Below, in pieces: positions 28,273-36,454 of a DNA stretch of 64,000 nucleotides (the stretch's first letter is position 1; each line of letters starts with the position of its first letter). Source of the DNA: Bacteroides eggerthii (lineage in GTDB: Bacteria; Bacteroidota; Bacteroidia; Bacteroidales; Bacteroidaceae); contig NZ_CP102258.1 of the NCBI RefSeq assembly GCF_025146565.1, forward strand, positions 3,752,001 through 3,816,000, given 5' to 3'. The notes beneath the pieces were generated by a model that worked only from the letters and a program-made list of their open reading frames with translations, searched no databases and was not told the DNA's origin. The position numbers were made by a program, and so were the translations under genes.

Positions 28273-28305
28273 AATATATAATATACTTATTAAGTAATAT
28301 ACTTT
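28267..28305. repeat. AAGTAA/TACTT palindromes downstream of the par operon
   Basis: AAGTAA at 28267, then TACTTA-T-TAAGTA (about 28284-28296) and a further TACTT. Same motif family as upstream of parA. They lie in the leader of the fimbrillin gene at 28318. Confidence 0.5.
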
Positions 28306-28317
28306 ATTTTAAGAACA

Positions 28318-30132
28318 ATGAAGATATACGGATACATATTGGTAGCTTCACTCGCATGCACGCTTTTTTCATGCGGAGAGGATGGGGTATTGCCGGAACC
28401 CGAACCGCCGGTAGTAGGACCGGGAGACAAGGATGAACCGGATGAAAAGCCGGACAAAATACAGTTGGGCATTACTGCATCGCTACAATCAATGTCGCAG
28501 ACCAGAGGGATTATAGAAGCATTCATGCCGGGACATGACATGGGGGTCTTTGTCGCTACAAGTGGAACCGGCCAGACAACAAAGAACGCCTCTTATCTTT
28601 TTGACGGGAAAACCTGGAATGCAGACCGGGATGTACCGGTGGAAGGAGATGCCGATGTAGTAGCATATCTGCCGTATGACAAAGCTGTGACCGACTATGC
28701 GAAGGTTGCTTTCGACTTGACAGACCAGGACGACATATTGTATGGAACGGCTAAGGTAACAAAGGATATTCCGACTGCAAGTCTGGAAATGAAGCATGCG
28801 ATGACATTGGTACGCGTACGCCTGATGAAAGACGAATACATGGGTACGGGGCTGGTATCGGACATGACTTTCAAGAATGTATATACGGCTGGAACGCTTG
28901 ATGCCACAGCAGGAACGATAACAAAGGATTACGGAACAGGTCGGGGGATAATCAAGGCCGGCGGGAACTACATGCTCAATGATGCCAACCCGGTGATTGT
29001 GGATGCCATCCTTATGCCCAAGCCGGCGCACGACGAACCGGTATATGTAAGTTTTACCATTGACGGGCAGGAACATACCTATACATTCCCAGTACTGCAT
29101 GAATGGCAGGCAGGTATGAAATACACCTACACCTTGAAAATGACAGGAAACTATAATTCCCCAGTAAACAAGGAACAGGTTGATATAGATGTGGAATATT
29201 GGAGCCGATATGGTAAGACGGATGAAATCATACTCAATCCGAATCCGGAAGATTACGAATTTACCATTTGGCCGAACTATACGGAATACGGCTATGATTG
29301 CTATCAGAATGAAGGTAAGGTTTTCGGTACATTCTACTATCCCTGGTGCGGTACATCGGAAGGAGAACTGCGCTTTGTATTCATGAGGGAAGGAACCAAT
29401 GAGATAGTGGAGAAATTCCAGCCGATAGACATCAAGACCAATGGTGCATGGGACGGTAAGCGTATCCAGTGCTATATTACTTCCGCTCCCGGTACATACC
29501 AGCTTGTTCCTCTGTTCCGTAAGAAAGGAGAAACAATGTGGTGCAAGGCAGTAGATTATGACTATGGCAGTACGGATGAGGAATGGCTGTATGAAGTAAA
29601 AGCACCTGCACCGGATAATCTGCCGGCATTACGCGATATAGAATTGGAAGGCCAAGATAATACTACCTTTTTATCTTATCGTATCCCTTTTAATCAATCA
29701 TTCAATATAGTCTTTACTTTATCTAATAAGGGAGAAAAGGCCTTGAAAGGAAAAATAAAAGCTGTATGGGAACGGGAATTTAAACTTGCCTCTAACTCAT
29801 ATAGACCAAGTATTCAGAAGAAAGAAGCCGTTAATGATAATGAGTGGAATGACGAGATTGGAAGAGTTGATATAAATATCCAACCAGGTGTACGATTTTG
29901 GAAAGGCATTATAGAATGTAAAGTCACTCAATACTATCCAATGCCTCATGTGGATGGAACTCAATATGCTGGGCCAATAATTCATCTTTATTGGTTGCCT
30001 GAAGGGGCATCGGAATGGCAACTTCTCAGATTGGATGCAGACTATTTATTTAATCGTAATCATGTGAATGGAGATATTTGGGATGAAACATTAAATTATA
30101 TAAATGTATCCCTTGCAGAATGGTATAATTAA
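28318..30132 (+). CDS. Fimbrillin-family (Mfa-like) lipoprotein
   Basis: 604 aa. The lipoprotein signal (LVASLACTLFSCGED) is followed by a Pro/Asp/Glu-rich linker. A Mfa1-like fimbrillin domain spans residues ~45-300 (GIIEAFMPGHDMGVFVATS, ADVVAYLPYDK, MKHAMTLVRVRLM, GNYMLNDANPVIVDAILMPK). The C-terminal ~300 residues are an unrecognised beta-rich region. The last ~160 codons are visibly richer in A+T than the first part, suggesting a mosaic. It stands alone beside the shufflon and could be a surface adhesin of the element. Confidence 0.8.
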   Translation: MKIYGYILVASLACTLFSCGEDGVLPEPEPPVVGPGDKDEPDEKPDKIQLGITASLQSMSQTRGIIEAFMPGHDMGVFVATSGTGQTTKNASYLFDGKTWNADRDVPVEGDADVVAYLPYDKAVTDYAKVAFDLTDQDDILYGTAKVTKDIPTASLEMKHAMTLVRVRLMKDEYMGTGLVSDMTFKNVYTAGTLDATAGTITKDYGTGRGIIKAGGNYMLNDANPVIVDAILMPKPAHDEPVYVSFTIDGQEHTYTFPVLHEWQAGMKYTYTLKMTGNYNSPVNKEQVDIDVEYWSRYGKTDEIILNPNPEDYEFTIWPNYTEYGYDCYQNEGKVFGTFYYPWCGTSEGELRFVFMREGTNEIVEKFQPIDIKTNGAWDGKRIQCYITSAPGTYQLVPLFRKKGETMWCKAVDYDYGSTDEEWLYEVKAPAPDNLPALRDIELEGQDNTTFLSYRIPFNQSFNIVFTLSNKGEKALKGKIKAVWEREFKLASNSYRPSIQKKEAVNDNEWNDEIGRVDINIQPGVRFWKGIIECKVTQYYPMPHVDGTQYAGPIIHLYWLPEGASEWQLLRLDADYLFNRNHVNGDIWDETLNYINVSLAEWYN

Positions 30133-30271
30133 ATATTGATAAATAAGTAATTACAACAAGTATATAGATAATACAAATAAAGATACAATTCATTTGGCAT
30201 TAAAGTAAGATGAATTTAAGGTGGAGAGATCCCGCTGCAGTGATGCACCGGGATCTCATTATTTTTTAATT

Positions 30272-30290
30272 CCAACAGTACTATTACAGC
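30272..30290 (+). repeat. Shufflon site A (19 bp, plus orientation)
   Basis: CCAACAGTACTATTACAGC, preceded by TT. Read in frame it encodes the end of SNSTITA. The 16-base core CCAACAGTACTATTAC is identical in all five copies. Confidence 0.9.
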
Positions 30291-30669
30291 CAGATTTGAG
30301 CAAGAGTCTGTACATGTGAAACTACACATGACTTATGGTAACGGAGGTTCTATTGTTGTTGAAGATTTTTATATTACAGCAGAAAAACCGCTGCCATTTG
30401 ATGTAAGAGTCACAGTGAATCAGGATGTGATAGAGTATGATGACAGAGAAGATCCACCAATCTATAATACTTATACAACATCTGAAAGCGTAACGCTTTA
30501 TACCGGATCAACCATCTCAAATCATAATAAATTGGATTCCGGAACATCCGGAGTTGATCAGTTAGGCTCTTTCTGGACGTATATAGTGATTAATGGAAAA
30601 ACGTATAATCCATTCAAAGATACCATTACATATACATACAATGGCATAATCTACATATTTGAATAATAC
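30272..30669 (+). other. Silent C-terminal cassette A
   Basis: An open frame from the site to a stop near 30669, ~131 codons, with no start codon, ribosome site or promoter in front. The translation begins NSTITARFEQESVHVKLHM and contains EYDDREDPP. It resembles cassette D in that segment (EWDDRYDPP) and in its length. It would be expressed only after joining to the N-terminal part at 36856-37456 by inversion. It faces cassette B, sharing a terminator with it. Confidence 0.85.
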
Positions 30670-30684
30670 ATCTGGTACAAGAAG

Positions 30685-30723
30685 AAAGGGGCTATCCGGA
30701 TTTTTTCCGGGACTGCCCCTTTT
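30685..30723. terminator. Bidirectional terminator between cassettes A and B
   Basis: AAAGGGGC...GCCCCTTT with an inner TCCGGA/TCCGG pairing; A- and T-runs flank both sides. It lies between the convergent cassettes. Confidence 0.7.
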
Positions 30724-30743
30724 GTTATACCAGACAATTTATT

Positions 30744-31144
30744 CTATTCAGCACAAATGTAATTATATTGAGAATCGGAAAAATTATCAAAATCTATCCA
30801 AGCAGAGGATATGGTTAATAGAATAGCGTCACTTGGCATTCCCATTCCTTCTTCAGGTGATACATCCGGTATAAACCAAAATTCCCATTCGGATTCTCCA
30901 ACATTTAAAGTCTTAGTATGAGTCCTGCTGCTAAAGTAGTCTATAGGTGGCTGGCTGGGTTCGTGTGGATCATTGTCATATGTAAAAGTACCTTGTGCAC
31001 TGTATGAGATTGTGATAGGAGATGCGATGGGATAATCTGCTGAAACTTCTACAGTAATACGAGAACCAGGGCCTAAGGTAAACCGAGCACCGATTACATT
31101 ATCCATAATAGTTTGCTCAAATCTGGCTGTAATAGTACTGTTGG
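30744..31144 (-). other. Silent C-terminal cassette B
   Basis: 134 codons in the same frame as the site; the translation begins NSTITARFEQTIMDNVIGAR and ends SQYNYICAE. It has no promoter or plausible start. It is homologous to the expressed cassette E along its length: SPITISYSAQGTF vs SPITIKYSARGMF, and FSDSQYNYI vs FSDDRYNYL. An internal Met should not be taken as a real start. Confidence 0.85.
31126..31144 (-). repeat. Shufflon site B (19 bp, minus orientation)
   Basis: The minus strand reads CCAACAGTACTATTACAGC, followed by CAGATTTGAGCAA exactly as at site A. It faces site A, 873 bases away, so the pair bounds a small invertible segment. Confidence 0.9.
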
Positions 31145-31231
31145 GCTTATTATTGTTTTTGCTCCTCCAATCTTTGTTTATAAGTTTTTTTTTAATTTTG
31201 TAATTAATTGTAGAGTCTTGATAATATAATC

Positions 31232-32512
31232 ATGAATAAAAAGAACGTATATGACCTAATTCAAGAGAGGTTGAATGTAATTTTTAAGGAATTTGATAAC
31301 GTATATATATCCTTTTCCGGGGGAAAAGACAGTGGAGTATTACTGAATTTATGCATAGATTATATTCGTCAGCATCATTTGGAACGCCATATCGGGGTAT
31401 TCCACATGGATTATGAGATACAGTACAGTATGACAATCGATTATGTGGATCACGTCTTTAAAAGCAATAAAGATATTCTGGATATATATCGTGTTTGTGT
31501 ACCTTTTCGTGTAACAACTTGCACCTCAATGTACCAAGACTATTGGCGTCCCTGGGACGAAACAAAGAAAGACTCATGGGTCAGAGAGATACCCAAAGAT
31601 GCGATGACGGTAAATAACTTTCCTTTTTATAACTGCCAAATGTGGGACTATGATTTTCAACTGGAGTTCTCGCGCTGGTTCCATCAGCAAAAAGGTGCAC
31701 AACGTACCTGCTGTCTGGTAGGTATACGTACTCAAGAAAGTTATAACCGTTGGCGCGCCATTTATCGACAGACCAAAGAAAAGTATAAAGACTGCGAATG
31801 GAGCACCCGGATTGATGAGGGAATATACAATTTGTATCCTCTTTATGACTGGAAAACAGAGGATATTTGGGTTGCCAACGGTCGGTTCCATTGGGACTAT
31901 AACCGCCTGTATGATTTATACTATCAGGCAGGAATAAGTTTGGACAGACAGCGTGTGGCGAGTCCTTTCATTAGTGAGGCTATTGAAAGCCTTGCGCTGT
32001 ATAAAGTTATTGATCCCAATACCTGGGGGCGAATGATTGGACGTGTCAACGGAGTCTGCTTTGCCGGGCTTTACGGCAACACTCATGCTGCCGGACGAAA
32101 AAGCATCCGTCTGCCAAAAGGATATACCTGGAAGTCATTCATGGAGTTCCTGCTTTCAACCCTTCCTGAACGAACTCGGAATAGGTATTTGGCGAAGTTG
32201 GATACCAGTATCAAGTTCTGGAAGGAAAAAGGTGGGGTTCTCAGTGACGAAGTAATACAGAAGCTGAAGGATCGCAATATTCCCATTCAGGTTGGTGATA
32301 GTACAAATTATAAAACGAATAAGAAACCAGTGAGAATGGACTATCTGGATGATATAGATATCGAGGAGTTTAAGGAGATCCCGACTTATAAAAGGATGTG
32401 TATATGTATTCTACGGAATGACCACACCTGCAAATATATGGGATTTGCTTTGAACAAAGAGGAGAATGAAATGAAGAACAAAGCTATGCAAAAGTATAGC
32501 CACATTTTATAG
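31232..32512 (+). CDS. IbrA-like PAPS-reductase-family protein (DUF3440)
   Basis: 426 aa. The N-terminal ATP-pyrophosphatase loop YISFSGGKDSGVLLNL (~25-40) marks the PAPS reductase/adenine-nucleotide alpha-hydrolase superfamily. RTCCLVGIRTQESYNRWRAI and the IYNLYPLYDWKTEDIW segment fit IbrA. IbrA usually has a ParB-like partner, IbrB, next to it; none is visible here, and an IS256 element begins ~200 bases downstream. It is carried inside the shufflon between sites B and C, so it should flip with large inversions. The biochemical role is unknown. Confidence 0.8.
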   Translation: MNKKNVYDLIQERLNVIFKEFDNVYISFSGGKDSGVLLNLCIDYIRQHHLERHIGVFHMDYEIQYSMTIDYVDHVFKSNKDILDIYRVCVPFRVTTCTSMYQDYWRPWDETKKDSWVREIPKDAMTVNNFPFYNCQMWDYDFQLEFSRWFHQQKGAQRTCCLVGIRTQESYNRWRAIYRQTKEKYKDCEWSTRIDEGIYNLYPLYDWKTEDIWVANGRFHWDYNRLYDLYYQAGISLDRQRVASPFISEAIESLALYKVIDPNTWGRMIGRVNGVCFAGLYGNTHAAGRKSIRLPKGYTWKSFMEFLLSTLPERTRNRYLAKLDTSIKFWKEKGGVLSDEVIQKLKDRNIPIQVGDSTNYKTNKKPVRMDYLDDIDIEEFKEIPTYKRMCICILRNDHTCKYMGFALNKEENEMKNKAMQKYSHIL

Positions 32513-32644
32513 ATGAAGGATAGAATGGATAGCCTTTATTTTCAGTTAACAGAGATATTATAGAATTTTCTGGGAAAAAACATCCGGTGTAAACAGCAAT
32601 GAAGGTTTCCTTTGCAGACAATGAGGAAACCTTCGTAAAAGATT

Positions 32645-32716
32645 AATAACGTTGGTACATCATCTCAACGTAGTAATTTATATCAGAAGTTACGGTAAAT
32701 GAGAGTCCGTAATTTG
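32645..32716 (-). pseudogene. Possible truncated cassette remnant beside the IS256 element
   Basis: On the minus strand the bases flanking the IS translate to NYGLSFTVTSDINYYVEM and stop near 32645. The start of this segment resembles the end of cassette C on the other IS flank (DNGLSFTET). It may be the distal part of a cassette cut by the insertion or by a deletion. Weak, from a short stretch only. The rest of 32513-32644 shows no gene. Confidence 0.35.
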
Positions 32717-34079
32717 AACTGTGTCAGCTAAGGAAAAGAATAAAATATTAACTTTGCTAACACAGTTTATTTTATGAGTGAAGAATTTGATTTTGAAAGT
32801 ATCAAGAACAAGGCTCTTGAACAGTTGAAGTCTGGTAAACCCTTGTTAGGTAAGGACGGTGCTTTTGCTCCGTTGTTGGAGAGTATATTAAATGCTGCCC
32901 TTGAAGGTGAGATGGACGCTCATCTTTCTGAGGATGAACGCATGAGTGGCAACCGTCGTAATGGCAAGATGCAAAAACAAGTACAGACTTCGATGGGAGA
33001 AGTCACCGTATCTACCCCTCGTGACCGTAACTCCACCTTTGAACCCCAGTTCATAAAAAAGCGTGAAACCATTCTTGCAGAAGGTGTTGCAGACCGTATC
33101 ATCGGACTTTATGCTTTGGGAAACAGCACACGTGAGATAAGTGACTGGATGGAGGAGAACTTGGGTAATCGTGTGTCTGCTGAGACAATTAGCGCCATCA
33201 CCGATCGTGTACTTCCGGAAATAAAGGCATGGCGTTCCCGTAGCCTGGACAGCGTTTATCCGATAGTCTGGATGGATGCCATCCATTATAAGGTAATGGA
33301 CGAGAGAGGCTGTGCCGTAACCCGTGCGATTTACAATGTACTGGCTCTGGACAGCGAGGGACATAAGGATCTGTTAGGGATGTATATCTCTAAGAATGAG
33401 GGCGCGAACTTCTGGCTGAATGTATTGACAGACTTGCAGACCCGTGGTGTCTGTGACATACTCATAGCTTGTGTTGACGGATTGAAAGGCTTCCCAGACG
33501 CTATCCAAAGTGTGTTTCCTGATACTATTGTCCAGCTCTGTATTGTCCATCAGGTACGTAACTCCATCAAGTATGTCGGCAGCAAGCACCAAAAAGAGTT
33601 CATGAGGGATCTGAAACATGTCTATGGTGCGGTAAATAAGGAATCCGCTGAGACAGGACTTTTTAATCTGGAAGAAAAATGGGGTGAGAAATACCCTATC
33701 GTTATCAAGTCTTGGCAGGATAACTGGGAAAGGCTTACTGAATACTTCCAGTTTACGTCGGATATACGACGTATGATTTATACCACGAATACAGTCGAGG
33801 GCTATCACCGCCAAGTGCGGAAAGTGACAAAAAACAAGGGCGTGTTCCCTAACGACACCGCCCTTGAAAAGTTGGTTTATCTCGCTTACCGCAACATACG
33901 CAAGAAATGGACCATGCCCATAGCCAACTGGGCGGCCATCGCACAACAATTAGCGATAAAGTTTGGAGACAGATTTAAATTGTTGTAACTTTACGCTCGT
34001 CGGGAGTGCTGGTGCACCCCCTTGGCGCTGGCCGATCCCCGACCGATGAGCTTGGAAGAAAACGCCGCATGACACAGTT
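32717..34079 (+). mobile_element. IS256-family insertion sequence
   Basis: About 1363 bp with terminal inverted repeats AACTGTGTCA/TGACACAGTT; matching can be extended outward imperfectly to ~19 bp. It holds one intact transposase. A clean 8-bp target duplication was not found, so a rearrangement after insertion is possible. It lies inside the shufflon directly at the 3' end of cassette C. Confidence 0.75.
32774..33988 (+). CDS. IS256-family (Mutator-like) transposase
   Basis: 404 aa, the typical length. An N-terminal zone with GNRRNGKMQKQVQTSMGEV and STPRDRNSTFEP is followed by the DDE core: VWMDAIHYKV, LIACVDGLKGFPDAI with QLCIVHQVRNS, and IYTTNTVEGYHRQVRKVTK. The frame is intact and the element may be active. 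Confidence 0.95.
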   Translation: MSEEFDFESIKNKALEQLKSGKPLLGKDGAFAPLLESILNAALEGEMDAHLSEDERMSGNRRNGKMQKQVQTSMGEVTVSTPRDRNSTFEPQFIKKRETILAEGVADRIIGLYALGNSTREISDWMEENLGNRVSAETISAITDRVLPEIKAWRSRSLDSVYPIVWMDAIHYKVMDERGCAVTRAIYNVLALDSEGHKDLLGMYISKNEGANFWLNVLTDLQTRGVCDILIACVDGLKGFPDAIQSVFPDTIVQLCIVHQVRNSIKYVGSKHQKEFMRDLKHVYGAVNKESAETGLFNLEEKWGEKYPIVIKSWQDNWERLTEYFQFTSDIRRMIYTTNTVEGYHRQVRKVTKNKGVFPNDTALEKLVYLAYRNIRKKWTMPIANWAAIAQQLAIKFGDRFKLL

Positions 34080-34083
34080 TATT

Positions 34084-34691
34084 TTACGTCTCCGTAAATG
34101 ACAAACCATTATCTTCTGCAATACCGGATACTGTATTCCTGTTGCTGTCCTTTACTCCTCTATATTCATAATATCCATGAGAATCACTGCCTGCAATAAA
34201 ATTGAAGTGACAGATATCCCCTTCAAAGAAAGTCTTGCTTATTGACCGTTTGCCTGATGAGATGTCATTTCCCGCCCAATATAATGAATAATCACCCTTT
34301 TGTACCCATTTATCATTAATCCATTCTGCAACTGTAATTGTAACTGTATATTGTTTACGATTCGGACTGTCGGAAAATACAGCCCGGAACTCTGTGCCTG
34401 ATGGATAATCCTCTCCATACTGGCTATTATTAAACCAAAGGCTGCCGTCATTTTGAATCATCCAATCAGGAACAGATTCATAAGAAATAGCACTGGGTAT
34501 CCTACATATCCATTCATTGAAATAATAACCACTGTTTGCTATGGGATATACCTTAAAACCACCTTCATCCAAATCTCGCCAATCCTCAATAATAGCGAGT
34601 TGTTGAGAAACTGTACCATAGTCACTATTAGAGGAAGAAAAATGATAAACAGCTACACCAGTAGTGAAATTTGCCGTAATAGTACTGTTGG
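34084..34691 (-). other. Silent C-terminal cassette C (longest)
   Basis: About 202 codons; the translation begins NSTITANFTTGVAVYHFSSS and ends GLSFTET. It is not similar to the A/D or B/E families. A TTG start inside is unlikely to be used. The IS256 element abuts its 3' end, and the present stop codon lies at the IS junction, so the original end may be lost. Confidence 0.8.
34673..34691 (-). repeat. Shufflon site C (19 bp, minus orientation)
   Basis: The minus strand reads CCAACAGTACTATTACGGC, one base different from the others (A to G, synonymous in Thr). It lies 72 bases before the recombinase start, in divergent orientation. Confidence 0.88.
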
Positions 34692-34762
34692 TTCTAAGCT
34701 AATTTCATTCATGATTTATTTACTTCTCAAATCACATAAAAAGAAGTATTTTTGAAGCAAAA

Positions 34763-35923
34763 ATGAAGCGAATTGATATATTGGCAACTAAAATACGTAA
34801 TTGCATTACGGACTTCTTGTCACAAACTGATATTAGTGAAATCAAGGGAAATATATACTTATTCAATGGAGATAAAGAAATTAATATTTCAATATCTGAA
34901 GTATGGGAAATAGCTGAAGAGGTATCTTTGGAAGATAAAGAATTAGGTGGATATTATGATCAAGTAAAATCAACCTTACCAGAAAAAGATACCGGTAAGA
35001 ATTACAATACATTCATTGATTTTTTTTCTGATATATGCCATGATATTAATATAAAAGACTCTACTCGTAAAAATTATTTTCGAACTCTTGATACCTTGAA
35101 AGAGTACGCTCCCGCCGCACGTTTCTGTAACATAGATAAAGCATTTGTATGCGGTTATGAATTATTCCTCTTATCCTTAAAAATGCGAGCCAACACTATA
35201 ATTAAACACATGAAGCATCTGAAGAAAGCATTTCATCAGGCATGTCGAAAAGGCTACCTGAAGCTCTCAATAGAAGAACTGTTCAGCTTGTGCAGTGTTA
35301 AACAAGAAAAAACGTTTAAAGAAAGTCTGACGAGTAAGGAACTGCTCATTCTTTATCAGTATTTGCAAACAGAATTTGAAACTATGGCAGATAGAGAAAA
35401 AGAAATCCTTGCAGGTTTCCTTTTTTCTTGTTTGACCGGTTTACGTTATTCTGATATTTGTTCGGTTGAGTATTCAAATATCAAACGGATCAGGAATAAA
35501 CGTTGGCTTTTCCTTACAATGAAAAAAACAGGTCAAAAAGTTTTTGTGCCCATTGAACAAATGTTCTCAGGAAGAGCACTGGGAATAATGAGATTATTTC
35601 ATAGAACCAGAGGAAAACTTTTCCATATGCCATCCAATGCTGTGTGTAATCGGATTATTAAACGAATTTATAAAAAGCTTTTTCGTGGGAAAAAAAATAT
35701 TTCCTTTCACACCGGAAGGCATACTGCAGCAACTCTTTTGCTTTATCATAACACACCGCTTACAACCATTAAAGAAATTCTTGGACACACCAATATACGT
35801 ACTACAGAAACATATGCAGATATAAATGAAGCTACAATTTATAATTCTATATCTAAAATAAGATTTAGAGAATTGGAAAAAGCGGAGAAAAGAATAGCCC
35901 GAACTTTTTCTTTCAGAAGCTAA
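34763..35923 (+). CDS. Tyrosine recombinase, probable shufflon invertase
   Basis: 386 aa. An N-terminal arm and SAM-like core-binding region (~80-190, YNTFIDFFSDICHDINIKDS) precede the catalytic domain with Arg228 in LTGLRYSDICS, HTGRH (His316, Arg319), LGHTNIRTTETYADI with His342 and nucleophile Tyr351. All key residues are present. It lies between sites C and D; its stop is 16 bases before site D. As the only site-specific recombinase seen near five identical sites, it is the likely enzyme for cassette inversion. It could instead integrate the element. Confidence 0.88.
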   Translation: MKRIDILATKIRNCITDFLSQTDISEIKGNIYLFNGDKEINISISEVWEIAEEVSLEDKELGGYYDQVKSTLPEKDTGKNYNTFIDFFSDICHDINIKDSTRKNYFRTLDTLKEYAPAARFCNIDKAFVCGYELFLLSLKMRANTIIKHMKHLKKAFHQACRKGYLKLSIEELFSLCSVKQEKTFKESLTSKELLILYQYLQTEFETMADREKEILAGFLFSCLTGLRYSDICSVEYSNIKRIRNKRWLFLTMKKTGQKVFVPIEQMFSGRALGIMRLFHRTRGKLFHMPSNAVCNRIIKRIYKKLFRGKKNISFHTGRHTAATLLLYHNTPLTTIKEILGHTNIRTTETYADINEATIYNSISKIRFRELEKAEKRIARTFSFRS

Positions 35924-35939
35924 TAATTTATCGTCAATT

Positions 35940-35958
35940 CCAACAGTACTATTACAGC
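35940..35958 (+). repeat. Shufflon site D (19 bp, plus orientation)
   Basis: CCAACAGTACTATTACAGC, preceded by TT, facing site E at a distance of 916 bases (outer edges). An in-frame stop (the recombinase stop) lies just upstream, so cassette D cannot be expressed in place. Confidence 0.9.
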
Positions 35959-36313
35959 GAATTTCAGTATAAATTCCATAGATATCTACTTTCATGGAAA
36001 ACTGGCCGATGGTGGATTTGAAAATATGTATATCAGTTCAAGTGTGATTTTGCCTTTCGAAGTTAAACTCACTGCCTGGCAAACAATAATAGAATGGGAT
36101 GACCGTTATGATCCACCTCAAGAAACAAGTTATGAAAGAACTACTACTGTAACGTTAAAAGCCGGACAAAAGGAATCGGACCACAATAATTTCTGGCTTG
36201 GAGTATCTAATGGTGGCAGTTGGGGTTGGAACATCTATGTAAATGGTATTGAAAAAACTAATGGAGATACATATGTTTACAATGGAGTAACTTATAATAT
36301 TATAGTCCTATGA
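35940..36313 (+). other. Silent C-terminal cassette D
   Basis: About 124 codons; the translation begins NSTITANFSINSIDIYFHGK and contains EWDDRYDPPQE, resembling cassette A. It faces cassette E with a shared terminator between. Inversion between sites D and E would place this cassette on the expressed N-terminus. Confidence 0.85.
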
Positions 36314-36367
36314 TACAAATGATAACCGTTACCTCTTATAAAGCATAAGAGGCTGTCCTTTAAAAAA

Positions 36368-36413
36368 GAACTGCACTCCAAAAGCCTTCTGTCTAACTTT
36401 TGGAATGCAGTTC
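36368..36413. terminator. Bidirectional terminator between cassettes D and E
   Basis: GAACTGCACTCCAAAAG pairs with CTTTTGGAATGCAGTTC (16 of 17 positions). It lies between two convergent ends, so it terminates whichever cassette is expressed. Confidence 0.75.
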
Positions 36414-36454
36414 AAAAGTAGATAGTTCCTTTCTTTATGATAAATTGGTATTCA

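Noticed and set aside
30316..30666. Cassette A read as an independent gene from a GTG
   Set aside because: The frame continues upstream through the 19-bp site without a start or ribosome site; it fits a silent cassette far better.
32701..34090. 8-bp target duplication of the IS256 element
   Set aside because: The flanking 8-mers (GTAATTTG and TATTTTAC) do not match under any reasonable choice of ends.
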